Assembly (NCBI GenBank): GCA_007845165.1
Contig: SDRH01000001.1
Coordinates: 1-48,539, forward strand
Source of the DNA: TM7 phylum sp. oral taxon 351
Lineage (GTDB): Bacteria > Patescibacteriota > Saccharimonadia > Saccharimonadales > Saccharimonadaceae
DNA: 48,539 bases
Direction: 5' to 3'
Position numbers and translations under genes: made by a program. Shown one piece after another: positions 40,421 to 48,539 of the stretch. The notes under the pieces are model-generated. The model was given only the letters and a program-made list of their open reading frames with translations. It was not told the DNA's origin and searched no databases. The first letter of the stretch is position 1. The number at the start of each line of letters is the position of its first letter.

Positions 40421-42905
40421 AATCTCTACTGAAAATTCCGAAGAACCAGTTTATCTCACCGCCGTTCAATCCTCAACCAATAGCTACGCCTTAACCATCT
40501 GGTCCAACGCGCATCACATTTATACCAATACCGACTCGTCATATATGTTTTCTGGACTAAATAGTGTTTCTACTGCACTCTTTTATAATTGGCCAAATGA
40601 TTCACAAATAAGTTTTTCAAAAACTAAAGATTTTTCTTATATGTTCTATAAATTAGGCAATATAAATGAATCTGCATATTATGACATTAAATACTCTTCC
40701 AACATGGTTAATTCCATCGCAAAAGCCAATCCTACCAATTTGGATTCTATGTTCGAATTATCTAATCTTCAACCTTATGTAACTATTAATACAACTGGTC
40801 CAGTCTCAACTAATTCCATGTTCAAAAATAATGGTAAGAGAAAATATTCCGTTTCTCTTTCCGGCAACTTCCTTGAAAATAGCTCAGATATGACATCCTT
40901 CTTTGAAGGTAGTATTATCGAATTTTCATACGGCATTCGTACGGCTACCGAAAACTTCGGGAAATATACTACATCCACTAATTCGATGTACAAAAATTCC
41001 GAATCTAATATGATCGACTTTGGAAAAGCCACTTTCTCTGTACTAGAAGACACTGAGAGTATGTTTGAAAGTTATGGTGGTTATTACAATTCAATTCGTT
41101 ACTTGCCAAATAAGTCCAACGTCTCCAGGCTTACAAAAATGAAAAATATGTTCAAAAATCTTAAAACTCGTAGCTCCAATTATCTAAATTTGTCATCTTT
41201 TAATACCGAAAACGTCACCGATATGAGCTATCTTTTTGGTACTGACACCGAAAATAGCAGTAAACAAATCGAATCCTTGACCCTAGGTCCAAATTTTGAC
41301 ACTAAAAACGTCACTAATATGGAAGGAATGTTCTCTAGAATTTATAGTCTAGGAAATCTAGATCTTGGTGACAAATTTGACACCAGTAAAGTAACTAATA
41401 TGTCTAAAATGTTCTACGCTAACAGTGTCGAAACATTTAAGATTGGTAATAAATTTAATACCGAGAATGTCACCGACATGAATATGATGTTTGCGGGCTG
41501 TAGTAATATGAAAGACTTTGATCTAAGTGGTTTTAATACTAAAAATGTCACCAATATGTATGGTATGTTCTCAAATGCAAGCAGCCTTCGAAATTTCGTT
41601 AACACTTCCGGCTTTAATACTGAAAAAGTTACCAATATGAGCTATATGTTTAATGGGACTAGATTTGAAAAATTAGATCTTTCTAGTTTTAATACCAAAA
41701 ACGTCACCGACATGTCTTATATGTTTAATGATTATTTCAATTACAGCCCTACTATTACCTATCCAGCCGTTTTTGACACTAGTAAAGTTACCAATATGGC
41801 ATACATGTTTAATAAATCTTATATTAGATACTTACCTTCTGCTGGTTTTGATACTCGTTCCGTTACCAATATGAACCACATGTTTAGTGAATCTCTCGTT
41901 AATGGCCTACCATCATCTGGCTTTAACACTGCAGCTGTCACTGATATGGGATTCATGTTCTATAAAGCGAAATATATGCAGGGTCCCCAAGTTTTCAATT
42001 TTAATACAAGAAATGTCACCAATATGGAAAGCATGTTTGATCAAGCTTTTACCGAAAGGCCAAGTCAAGAAGCTATTTTCGGGGCAGATTTTAATACCGA
42101 AAAAGTTACCAATGTTGTGAATATGTTTAGAGCCGCCAAAATCGGAAAAGCAGATCTTACGAGTTTCGTCGGTCTCCCTGAAGCCACCTCACTACAGTCC
42201 TTCTTTGATAGCGTTCCAGTTACCGAACTCATCTTACCAAATCCATTCAATACTTCCAAGGTTACTACTATGGAGCGTGCATTCTTTGGTCTTTACTCTT
42301 TACCAGACAATTACACTCTTAATATGCCTCTCACAACCGAAAATGTTACTAATATGACATATATGTTTGCAGGCTGCTATGCCGGAAATATTAATCTTTC
42401 TAGCTTTAATACTGAAAAAGTTACGGATTTTAAGTATATGTTCGATGGAAATAGATTTAAGACCTTAGATATCAACAATTTCAATCTAGAAAAAGCAGAA
42501 AACATCAACTATATGTTTAATGGATCTCAACTTCTCACAGAATTAGATTTAAGTCATGTTAAGACAACCAATGCTCTTAAAACCATGTACTACACCTTCC
42601 ATAATATGAAAAAAGTTATCACTATCTCCATTCCTGGATTTAATACTTCCGGTACTACAGATATGTATGGTGCATTCTATGAAAATCCCGAACTCACTAC
42701 AATCTATACATCAGAAAAATTCGTTCCAGCTGTTTATGGTGTAACCTATTACAACTCCACCGATCGTATGTTTACCGATACACCAAAACTAGTTGGTGGT
42801 GCTGGTACTCATCAAAGTAACTACGATAGTTTCCGTACTTATGCCCGTATCGATGACCCATCTAACGGCAAGCCTGGCTACTTCACTTATAAAGCCGCAC
42901 CATAA
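40377..42905 (+). CDS. C-terminal part of DUF285 (BspA-like) repeat surface protein
   Basis: An open frame whose real coding probably begins at the A7 tract near 40405, since the only early start is a TTG without a Shine-Dalgarno sequence and the first ATG is 40545. About sixteen repeats of roughly 23-26 residues carry the F-(N/D)-T-x-x-V-T-(N/D)-M-x-x-M-F signature, as in BspA-like and Mycoplasma-type DUF285 surface proteins. No sortase motif or C-terminal membrane helix follows, so it may be secreted or held non-covalently. It may serve attachment to the host bacterium or to oral surfaces (inference). Confidence 0.85.
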   Translation: MQKLNQRLLQKKTVKISTENSEEPVYLTAVQSSTNSYALTIWSNAHHIYTNTDSSYMFSGLNSVSTALFYNWPNDSQISFSKTKDFSYMFYKLGNINESAYYDIKYSSNMVNSIAKANPTNLDSMFELSNLQPYVTINTTGPVSTNSMFKNNGKRKYSVSLSGNFLENSSDMTSFFEGSIIEFSYGIRTATENFGKYTTSTNSMYKNSESNMIDFGKATFSVLEDTESMFESYGGYYNSIRYLPNKSNVSRLTKMKNMFKNLKTRSSNYLNLSSFNTENVTDMSYLFGTDTENSSKQIESLTLGPNFDTKNVTNMEGMFSRIYSLGNLDLGDKFDTSKVTNMSKMFYANSVETFKIGNKFNTENVTDMNMMFAGCSNMKDFDLSGFNTKNVTNMYGMFSNASSLRNFVNTSGFNTEKVTNMSYMFNGTRFEKLDLSSFNTKNVTDMSYMFNDYFNYSPTITYPAVFDTSKVTNMAYMFNKSYIRYLPSAGFDTRSVTNMNHMFSESLVNGLPSSGFNTAAVTDMGFMFYKAKYMQGPQVFNFNTRNVTNMESMFDQAFTERPSQEAIFGADFNTEKVTNVVNMFRAAKIGKADLTSFVGLPEATSLQSFFDSVPVTELILPNPFNTSKVTTMERAFFGLYSLPDNYTLNMPLTTENVTNMTYMFAGCYAGNINLSSFNTEKVTDFKYMFDGNRFKTLDINNFNLEKAENINYMFNGSQLLTELDLSHVKTTNALKTMYYTFHNMKKVITISIPGFNTSGTTDMYGAFYENPELTTIYTSEKFVPAVYGVTYYNSTDRMFTDTPKLVGGAGTHQSNYDSFRTYARIDDPSNGKPGYFTYKAAP

Positions 42906-43024
42906 TTCCGGCCCTATTCCCGAACATTTGATCATACATTTATGTACACCCCCTCAGCCTCCCCGTGAGGATGAACTGATAATTCCCTCTTCCCTCTCTC
43001 ACTCTCCGAGAAAATTCAGCACGT

Positions 43025-43054
43025 AAAAAAGACTCGTCCTCCGCGAGTCTTTTT
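43025..43054. terminator. Bidirectional terminator between the surface protein and thyX
   Basis: GACTCG (43031-43036) pairs with CGAGTC (43044-43049); six As precede and five Ts follow, so it can end both converging transcripts. Confidence 0.88.
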
Positions 43055-43080
43055 GGTTGAACAAAATTCTACCTGCAAAA

Positions 43081-43740
43081 TTATTCAGCATCATCATCAA
43101 AAATTTCAATATCTTCCACTAGTACTGGAATCGCCTGCTGAAAAACTTCGTAAATTTGTCTAGCTAGCTTCCGAATTTCTGGATGTGCCATTCTCGAACC
43201 GCGCAATTTCAAAAAATGTCGCCATTCTCTAAAATTCGCCGTCATCATCAGTTCGGTTTTTAGGCAAAGCGGCAACACATCCCGCGCCTTTTCCGGCTTC
43301 ACGCCAGCATCAATTTGATGTAGGTACGTCCTCTCCGACATCTCCATTAAATTCAGCCATTCCCTCGCCTCATTTTCCGCCAGGCCACTCGACTCAATCA
43401 CTGTAATCTCCCTTGCAAATTTCCCATTCGCATAATTACAATATCTCGTAGATTCCTGGGAGTAAGACGCCAAACGATGCCTGACAATTTCCTGCGAAAT
43501 CGCTCGATCCGTCACAATTTTGAACGTACAACTTCCATGCTCCAGTGGTGACTCATGCCCATTTTTGATCAGCATCTGAACAAACTTCTCGGTGCTTCCT
43601 TCTGGATTCTTCGGCTCACTCAGATAGCAAATTCTGCCACATTTTTCTACATGCCTTAATAACATCTGCAGATAAAATTCATCCGAAAGATCATCCAAAA
43701 ATGGATTCAACAATCTTGCACTTGCTTCTGTAATTTTCAT
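43081..43740 (-). CDS. thyX: Flavin-dependent thymidylate synthase ThyX
   Basis: A 219-residue ThyX that makes dTMP from dUMP with FAD and methylene-tetrahydrofolate. The ThyX motif is RHRLASYSQESTRYCNY, with the arginines and serine of RHRxxS...SxRY. ESPLEHGSCTFKI and the C-terminal NFREWRHFLKLRGSRMAHPEIR segment also fit. AGGAGG lies 5 bases before the ATG. The gene is single with a terminator beyond it. Confidence 0.95.
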   Translation of the reverse strand: MKITEASARLLNPFLDDLSDEFYLQMLLRHVEKCGRICYLSEPKNPEGSTEKFVQMLIKNGHESPLEHGSCTFKIVTDRAISQEIVRHRLASYSQESTRYCNYANGKFAREITVIESSGLAENEAREWLNLMEMSERTYLHQIDAGVKPEKARDVLPLCLKTELMMTANFREWRHFLKLRGSRMAHPEIRKLARQIYEVFQQAIPVLVEDIEIFDDDAE

Positions 43741-43857
43741 TTCAACCTCCTAATGTACTAAAGCAACGTTTCTCTGTCGAATAATAATTCAAGCTAATTC
43801 AAATCATATCAATAAATCTAAATTTTTCAAGCATAAACAAAATTAGTAAAAACCAAA

Positions 43858-43974
43858 AATCTAAGTCAAAATAAAACAACTCAAAAGACAAAACCAAATC
43901 TAAGTCAAAATAAAACAGCTCAAAAGACAAAACCAAATCTAAGTAAAAATAAAACTACTCAAAAAACCAAATCC
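43858..43974. repeat. Three 39-bp tandem repeats
   Basis: Copies start at 43858, 43897 and 43936 with the core AATCTAAGTCAAAATAAAAC. The first two differ at one position; the third is more diverged. The strand is A-rich. The copies lie between the thyX promoter region and the transposase remnant. Confidence 0.8.
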
Positions 43975-44156
43975 AGTACCAATAAATCGAAAAACCACAT
44001 CAAAAATAAACCTCATTGCAGTGGCTAATCAAAATTCTTGACAGAAACCCCATCAAAAATAAACCAAATTTAGTTATTTTTAACCGCACCTATTAAATTA
44101 CGTTTCAAACAAATTTAAAAATCAATCAAAAATAACCTTAATTTGCGATCATCTAA

Positions 44157-44345
44157 TCAGAAAAGCCTGCGCTTCCCTGCATCGATAATATCTTGGGCCT
44201 TTCTTAGAAGTTTCGTTAGCCCGAGTTCTGAGTTACTTGAACCCACATGAACCAGTTTCACAACCTTGCCATGCTCTTTATAGCAAACTTGCACCCCGGT
44301 CGCACCGGAAGCTGTCTTAAATTTTCTAATATATGCCACAACCAC
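44157..44345 (-). pseudogene. N-terminal remnant of an IS1634-type transposase
   Basis: A 62-codon frame from GTG 44345 reads AYIRKFKTASGATGVQV, then a strand with KLVHVGSS, and LTKLLRKAQDIIDAG, which matches the N-terminal region of IS1634-family (IS4 superfamily) transposases, especially those of Actinobacteria. The catalytic DDE part is absent: the frame ends at 44157 and what follows is A-rich repeats. No terminal inverted repeats were found. It is a relic of a transposition event. Confidence 0.7.
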
Positions 44346-44417
44346 ATTTTAACATAACCTTCTTCCCTTTTCCAACCCACCTTAACATTTTCCAGCCTAC
44401 ATCAAGAAATTATCGGC

Positions 44418-44616
44418 CAACCCGTGCAAATTTTGCATAAGTACCCCACCTGAACACACCCGTAAAGCCCAATCTAATAACCTAACCAAAACCTAAATAT
44501 TTCAACCCGTGCATTTTTTACACCAGTTCCCTATCTAAATATTCACAAATATCCTAAACCAATAACCAAATCCGATCCCGAAATTCAACCCGTGCAATTT
44601 TTGCACTAGTTCCCTT
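44418..44616. repeat. Three repeats spaced about 84 bp with a GTGCAA/TTGCAC palindrome
   Basis: A 30-bp block beginning CAACCCGTGCA recurs at 44418, 44503 and 44586. The third copy contains GTGCAATTTTTGCAC, a palindrome; copies one and two are degenerate. The spacers are also loosely similar (CCTAAACCAATAACC-like), so the whole unit is a diverged tandem repeat of about 84 bp. It is too irregular for CRISPR. Confidence 0.7.
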
Positions 44617-44692
44617 TTTCCACCATTATTCCCCCGACTTTTCCAGAAAGTGCATAAGTTTATTTCAAATCTTCCCTATATTTAGAACCCAC

Positions 44693-44721
44693 TTGACTTA
44701 GCAACCCGCTCACGCTAATAT
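44693..44721 (+). promoter_or_regulatory. Orphan consensus-like promoter reading into non-coding DNA
   Basis: TTGACT (44693-44698), a 17-base spacer and TAATAT (44716-44721). This is one of the best -35/-10 pairs in the window, but no convincing gene follows on the plus strand before the converging valS terminator. It may drive a non-coding RNA or belong to a lost mobile element. Confidence 0.5.
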
Positions 44722-45253
44722 AGACATAACAATTATCGAATTTTTTTAACGGAACACATAATTTTAAATACGATAGCGCCTCGGTAATTGGGTCATAAAA
44801 GAACAGATCAGTACCTTATTAGGAAATGTTTATGCTTATTTGTCAAGCATTAAACATTAGTATTTTACACTGTACAAGATTTTTCATGTGCTTAACAGGG
44901 AAGCATAGTATTTTCACGCCATTTTTTCACATGGAGAGGGAATATTATAGCCTTAAAATAGCGCATAGTATTTTTGTGTCTAAATTTTATAAAATAAAAA
45001 ATACTTCTTTTTAGGATGCTAAAAGTAAGCTAAATTTTACGTGAAAATTATATCTAGGATGTTAAAATAAGGCTAAATATATTATTAAAATTCTATCAAG
45101 GATGCTAATATTCCTCTATAAAACTATAAACTAACAGGGAATTACACTACTTATTTTGCTTTTATAGCCATAAACGCGCATTAAGCTTAATTTATAGTTT
45201 CTGAGTCAAACAATCATTAAACTTAACTCTCAGCTTCTATATTAAATACCACG
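44722..45253. other. AT-rich region without recognisable genes
   Basis: About 530 bases with no supported coding frame on either strand; a 62-codon plus-strand frame at 44826 lacks a good ribosome site and has no domain. TAGTATTTT recurs three times between about 44860 and 44980. The tandem repeat at 45013-45141 lies inside. No known RNA family was recognised by eye. Confidence 0.6.
45013..45141. repeat. Three 43-bp tandem repeats with AGGATG core
   Basis: Copies begin at 45013, 45056 and 45099 with AGGATG(C/T)TAA followed by CTA-A(A/T)A and AT-rich DNA. They are diverged but strictly spaced at 43 bases, about four helical turns, as in iterons or operator arrays. Confidence 0.65.
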
Positions 45254-45280
45254 AAAAACTTCAGCTCATCACCGAAGTTT
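45254..45280 (-). terminator. Probable terminator after valS
   Basis: AAACTTC (45256-45262) pairs with GAAGTTT (45274-45280), followed on the minus strand by TT then CG. The T-run is short, so confidence is moderate. Confidence 0.5.
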
Positions 45281-45336
45281 CTTATCTAGAATATTTACAT
45301 CTACCTCTAATACTCAGCAGGGAACGACTGAATTTT

Positions 45337-48006
45337 TTAGATTACATTTAGCTGCATTTTCATTTCTTCGATCAGCTTTTCTTTTTCTGCGATCAGATTA
45401 CGCGTCTCTCTCACTAATTCCGCCGGAGCTCTTTCCACGTAACTTGGGTTCATCATACGAGAATTTAGCCCATCGAGTTCGCGACCTACCGCCAAAATCT
45501 TCTCCGTCAATTCATTCTTATATTTAGCGACCACCTCAGCCGTCACATCGAGGTATAATTCGTGGTTTGCGATCGCTAACTTCAGACCCCTCGGCGTACC
45601 GTTTGTCGAAGAAATATAAGGCACGTGTGATAAAAATTTCAAAAGCAAGGTATTTTCGATCGCCATTACATCCTCACCGAAGAGCAAGCCAAATTTCTTA
45701 TTATTATTTAGAAGCGACAGGGAATTATTCGTCGCACGAATCTTCGTCACCACCTCAATCATCCGTTCAAAGTTCATCGCTGAAATCTCGTCGAACTTCA
45801 TAGTTTCAGGCCAACCCGCGTCGATCACCATACCAGAAGTCCAAGAAAGATTTTGCCAAATCACCTCTGTAACGAAAGGCGCAAAAGGATGCATCATCAT
45901 CAAAACATTCTCTAAAGTCTTCTTAAGAAGTGGAATATTCTTGAAAATCTTCTGACTCTCTAAGAACCAGTCTGCATACTTATCCCAAACCAAACTATAA
46001 ACAATTTCCACCGCCTCCGAGAAACGATATTCACTCATCGCTTGCTCAAGTATCGAACTGGCCCGGTTAATTTCATGACAAATCCAGTCTTCACCTGCAT
46101 TTTCCGTTGTATATTCTACAACGCTTGTCTCTGTTGAATCCGCTGCAGATTCATCAACCATTCCTTGCACAAACCGTGAAACATTCCACAATTTATTACA
46201 AAGATTACGGCTCGAAATCACCGAATTTTCCGAAAAAGCTTGGTTTAATCCAGCCGAACGACCACGCAAAATCCCCATACGGAAAGCATCGGAGCCATAT
46301 TTTTCAATCATCTCCATCGGGTTAATCACATTGCCCTTAGATTTAGACATCTTCTTACCCTTAGCGTCCAAGACTAAACCATGTAGATAGACTTCCGTAA
46401 ATGGCACTTCACCCGTCACATAAACCCCCATCATAATCATTCTGGCCACCCAGGCGAACAAAATATCTGCCCCGGTCTCCATTACATTTAGCGGATAAAA
46501 TTCATTCTTAAAGCCCTCTTCCCAGTTCGTACAAACAATTGGCCAGTGTGAGGAAGAGAACCATGTATCAAAAGTATCTTCATCGCGACGATATTTTACG
46601 CCGCCGATTTCAATCTCAAACAGATGAGTTCTAGTATCAAATACCCATTCTTCGCCTTCTGCATTTGGATCGATCTTATGAAACATCGGAATTGCAATCC
46701 CCCAAGGAATCTGACGTGAAATATTCCAATCTTTCAGCCCCTCGAGATAATTAATCAAAACTTTCTGCTTATTCTCTGGATAAAACTTAATTTCATTATT
46801 ATTTAAGCGTTCAATCGCCATCTTTGCTAGCTTCGAAGTATCAATAAACCACTGCTCTTTTAACATTGGCTCAATCACTGTACCACACTTATAGCAGTGC
46901 GCCACTGAGTGCTGCATTTTCTTCTCACCGACCAGTAATCCCGCATCCTTCAACATTTTCACCGTCTTCCTACGCGCTTCTTCTACCGTCAGTCCAGCAA
47001 TTTCTTCACCACAGACAGGCAACATCTTACCATCGAATCCAATCACCTGAATTCTCGGTAGATCATGTCGCAATCCCACCTCAAAATCATCATTATCATG
47101 TGCCGGCGTAATCTTCACTACCCCTGTACCAAAGCTCATCTCGGCATGTTCATCTAGTACTACCGGAATTTCACGACCAGTTAGCGGCAAAATTAAAGTC
47201 TTACCATGCAAAAATTCATAACGCTTGTCGTTTGGATTGATCGCCACCGCCGTATCACCGAATAAGGTTTCTGGACGCGTGGTAGAAACTACCACACCAC
47301 CCTCAATTACCCTATCGATTTCACCATTTTCATCTAGAAGTTCCACCTTAGCGTCACTATCCACGTCCGCCCCGAATGGATATTTAATCTCATAGAGAAT
47401 ACCATTTTCATCCTTATATTCCACCTCAATATCCGCAAAAGCCGTCTGATGTTTTGTACAATAATTTACCAATTTTTCACCACGATAAATCAGACCATCC
47501 TTCCACATCTGCTCGAAAGTCTTATAAGTACGGCGCACTACATTTTCATCCAGGGTAAAAGTGAGGTCCTGCCATGAACAAGATGCTCCAAGCGCACGCA
47601 ACTGCAGTTCCATATCGCCGCGTTTACTCTGTACAAAATTCCAAACTTCGTTATAAATTTCATCACGACTCATCGAGAAACGGGAACGACCCGATTTTTC
47701 CAGTTCACGTTCATAAACCACCCAGGTTTCAAAGCCAGCATGGTCCGCTCCTGGCACATACCAAGTCCTGCGTCCACGCAATCTGTTGTAGCGGGTCAGG
47801 GAATCTTCCACTGCCACTGTTAAACCGTGACCAATATGCAAATTTCCGTTCGCATTTGGCGGCGGCATCACAATCGAATAGCGTTTCGATTTCTTGCCAT
47901 CCGTCTCAATTTCATCTTTCTTTGGCAAAAATTTACCCGCCGCTTCCCAAGCTGCGTAAATATCCGCTTCAAAATCCGCCGGATTATATGCCGGAGCAAA
48001 TTTCAT
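45337..48006 (-). CDS. valS: Valyl-tRNA synthetase
   Basis: An 889-residue class I synthetase. The HIGH motif is in PPPNANGNLHIGHGL (about residue 58), the editing domain occupies about 190-360 (STTRPETLFGDTAVAI, then GTGVVKITPAHDNDDFEVG), KMSKS is intact in KGKKMSKSKGNVINP, the anticodon-binding domain is about 610-780, and the C-terminal coiled coil typical of ValS is at about 840-885. A cysteine/histidine knuckle (HCYKCGTVIEP) is present. The ATG overlaps the HIT gene stop (TAATG), so they are co-translated. Confidence 0.97.
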   Translation of the reverse strand: MKFAPAYNPADFEADIYAAWEAAGKFLPKKDEIETDGKKSKRYSIVMPPPNANGNLHIGHGLTVAVEDSLTRYNRLRGRRTWYVPGADHAGFETWVVYERELEKSGRSRFSMSRDEIYNEVWNFVQSKRGDMELQLRALGASCSWQDLTFTLDENVVRRTYKTFEQMWKDGLIYRGEKLVNYCTKHQTAFADIEVEYKDENGILYEIKYPFGADVDSDAKVELLDENGEIDRVIEGGVVVSTTRPETLFGDTAVAINPNDKRYEFLHGKTLILPLTGREIPVVLDEHAEMSFGTGVVKITPAHDNDDFEVGLRHDLPRIQVIGFDGKMLPVCGEEIAGLTVEEARRKTVKMLKDAGLLVGEKKMQHSVAHCYKCGTVIEPMLKEQWFIDTSKLAKMAIERLNNNEIKFYPENKQKVLINYLEGLKDWNISRQIPWGIAIPMFHKIDPNAEGEEWVFDTRTHLFEIEIGGVKYRRDEDTFDTWFSSSHWPIVCTNWEEGFKNEFYPLNVMETGADILFAWVARMIMMGVYVTGEVPFTEVYLHGLVLDAKGKKMSKSKGNVINPMEMIEKYGSDAFRMGILRGRSAGLNQAFSENSVISSRNLCNKLWNVSRFVQGMVDESAADSTETSVVEYTTENAGEDWICHEINRASSILEQAMSEYRFSEAVEIVYSLVWDKYADWFLESQKIFKNIPLLKKTLENVLMMMHPFAPFVTEVIWQNLSWTSGMVIDAGWPETMKFDEISAMNFERMIEVVTKIRATNNSLSLLNNNKKFGLLFGEDVMAIENTLLLKFLSHVPYISSTNGTPRGLKLAIANHELYLDVTAEVVAKYKNELTEKILAVGRELDGLNSRMMNPSYVERAPAELVRETRNLIAEKEKLIEEMKMQLNVI

Positions 48007-48395
48007 TAGTTCTCCTCACTTTCTAAGAATAATTTCTCTCTAATTTCAGCCATTTCCGCCTCGGAAACTTCCACCACCTGGCCATATTTGTAATTTGGAT
48101 CAAAAGTTACCAGATGCACATGCGCATGTGGCACATCCGTACCGATCACCTTAATCAAAGTCCTCTCCCCCAAAACTTTTTCCATATTGGCTGCCAATTT
48201 TTTCACAGTTTTCATTACCGCAAGATAGTAATCTTCCGGCAAATCGTAAAGTTTATCGACTTCAAGTTTTGGCACCACCAAAGTGTGACCTTTAGTTTCT
48301 GGGTGAATATCCAAAAAAGCCAAGGTCTTTTCATCCTCGTAAATTTTGTAACATGGAATCTCACCTGCAATAATTTTTGAAAAAATACTTGCCAT
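48006..48395 (-). CDS. HIT family nucleotide hydrolase
   Basis: A 129-residue histidine-triad protein of the Hint/HinT type. The triad is PHAHVHLV (about residues 88-95), preceded by the usual IKVIGTDV segment; the N-terminus FSKIIAGEIPCYKIYEDEKTLAFLDIHPETKGHTLVVPK is highly typical. Such enzymes hydrolyse purine nucleoside phosphoramidates and adenylated compounds; pairing with an aminoacyl-tRNA synthetase gene suggests clearing of aminoacyl-AMP (inference). GGGGAGAAGG lies before the ATG. Confidence 0.95.
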   Translation of the reverse strand: MASIFSKIIAGEIPCYKIYEDEKTLAFLDIHPETKGHTLVVPKLEVDKLYDLPEDYYLAVMKTVKKLAANMEKVLGERTLIKVIGTDVPHAHVHLVTFDPNYKYGQVVEVSEAEMAEIREKLFLESEEN

Positions 48396-48434
48396 TTTGC
48401 CTTCTCCCCACCATCCAATTAATTTTCTCCCTTG

Positions 48435-48440
48435 ATTATA
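48435..48440 (-). promoter_or_regulatory. -10 box of the HIT-valS operon
   Basis: TATAAT on the minus strand, 39 bases before the HIT ATG, with an ordinary Shine-Dalgarno sequence in the leader. The remaining bases to 48539 are AT-rich and show an imperfect palindrome around 48505-48525 but no gene. Confidence 0.55.
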
Positions 48441-48539
48441 CTAAATTTCTCCCCTGATTTCTACCTGTAACTATAAAATTCATCAAAATATTCCAAATTA
48501 AAATATCTCATATATGATATATTTTATTAGCAAATAATT

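Noticed and set aside
42906-43026. A second frameshift that might restore a sortase anchor to the DUF285 protein
   Set aside because: The other frames after the stop show no LPxTG motif, hydrophobic helix or basic tail.
44418-44616. Possible CRISPR array of three repeats spaced 84 bp
   Set aside because: Repeats are degenerate, spacers are long and similar to each other, and there are no cas genes.
44826-45014. 62-codon plus-strand frame downstream of the orphan promoter
   Set aside because: No domain or convincing composition, poorly placed ribosome site, and it lies in AT-rich repeat DNA where such frames arise by chance.
1-48539. Alternative genetic code with TGA read as glycine or tryptophan
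   Set aside because: Several well-defined proteins end precisely at TGA in ATGA overlaps (response regulator, PilO-like, ZnuB), so TGA is a stop here.

Overview
The window reads as chromosome of a Patescibacteria/CPR bacterium, most likely Candidatus Saccharibacteria (TM7). Genes are tightly packed and many overlap by 1 to 4 bases. There is a minimal pilMNO-pilBTC machine, a VirB2/TrbC-like pilin, LCP and MscL envelope proteins, ThyX, and a secreted DUF285 (BspA-like) repeat protein, but no outer-membrane machinery. TGA is a genuine stop (response regulator, PilO-like protein, ZnuB), which argues against Gracilibacteria and Mycoplasma codes. The lineage call is inference from gene content, not from a marker-gene search.

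Layout. 1-3947 (minus): an antimicrobial-peptide-type ABC exporter (two FtsX-like permeases and an ATPase) with an OmpR-type regulator and the first codons of a probable sensor kinase. 4058-4546: tRNA-Gly(CCC) followed by an array of hairpin units that end in copies of the tRNA 3' end. 4591-7597 (minus): methyltransferase, metallo-beta-lactamase-fold enzyme, membrane-anchored PPIase-like protein, PH-domain protein and tRNA-Arg(CCT). 7706-21546 (minus): a nearly gapless run of fifteen genes from pilM through pilBTC, rnhA, a CYTH protein, a DUF4868 (KwaB-like) protein and a zinc ABC transporter to an alpha/beta hydrolase. 21592-27340 (minus): lipid-kinase-like protein, pilin, principal sigma factor, a 521-aa low-complexity protein, and DnaG. 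27379-33081: a membrane protein (plus), MscL, a YjbR-like protein, oligoribonuclease, ArgS and PyrG. 33219-33869: tRNA-Ser(GGA) with a second tRNA-3'-end array. 33876-38411: small membrane protein, LCP transferase and a divergent MacB-type ABC pair. 38509-42905 (plus): TsaD and a DUF285 surface protein split by a frameshift at an A7 tract. 43081-48395 (minus): ThyX, a 1.6-kb gene-poor repeat region with a transposase remnant, ValS and a HIT protein.

The strongest unexplained signal is the pair of arrays behind tRNA-Gly and tRNA-Ser. Both use one design: tRNA 3' end, a 40-44-nt palindrome resembling a terminator, a segment partly complementary to the tRNA 3' end, a small variable hairpin often closed by a GAA loop, and again the tRNA 3' end. 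The repeated tRNA end differs between the loci while the plan is shared, so this looks like a tRNA-anchored element family rather than one local duplication.

A second theme is start-site architecture. At about ten genes a TATAAT-like -10 box lies 6 to 8 bases upstream of the ATG with no Shine-Dalgarno sequence, predicting leaderless mRNAs; downstream operon genes mostly have ordinary Shine-Dalgarno sequences. Other oddities are a DnaG lacking all four usual zinc ligands, twin EF-hand-like loops in adjacent pilus proteins, a solitary KwaB-like protein, an IS1634-type transposase fragment, and a consensus-like promoter that reads into apparently non-coding repeat DNA.
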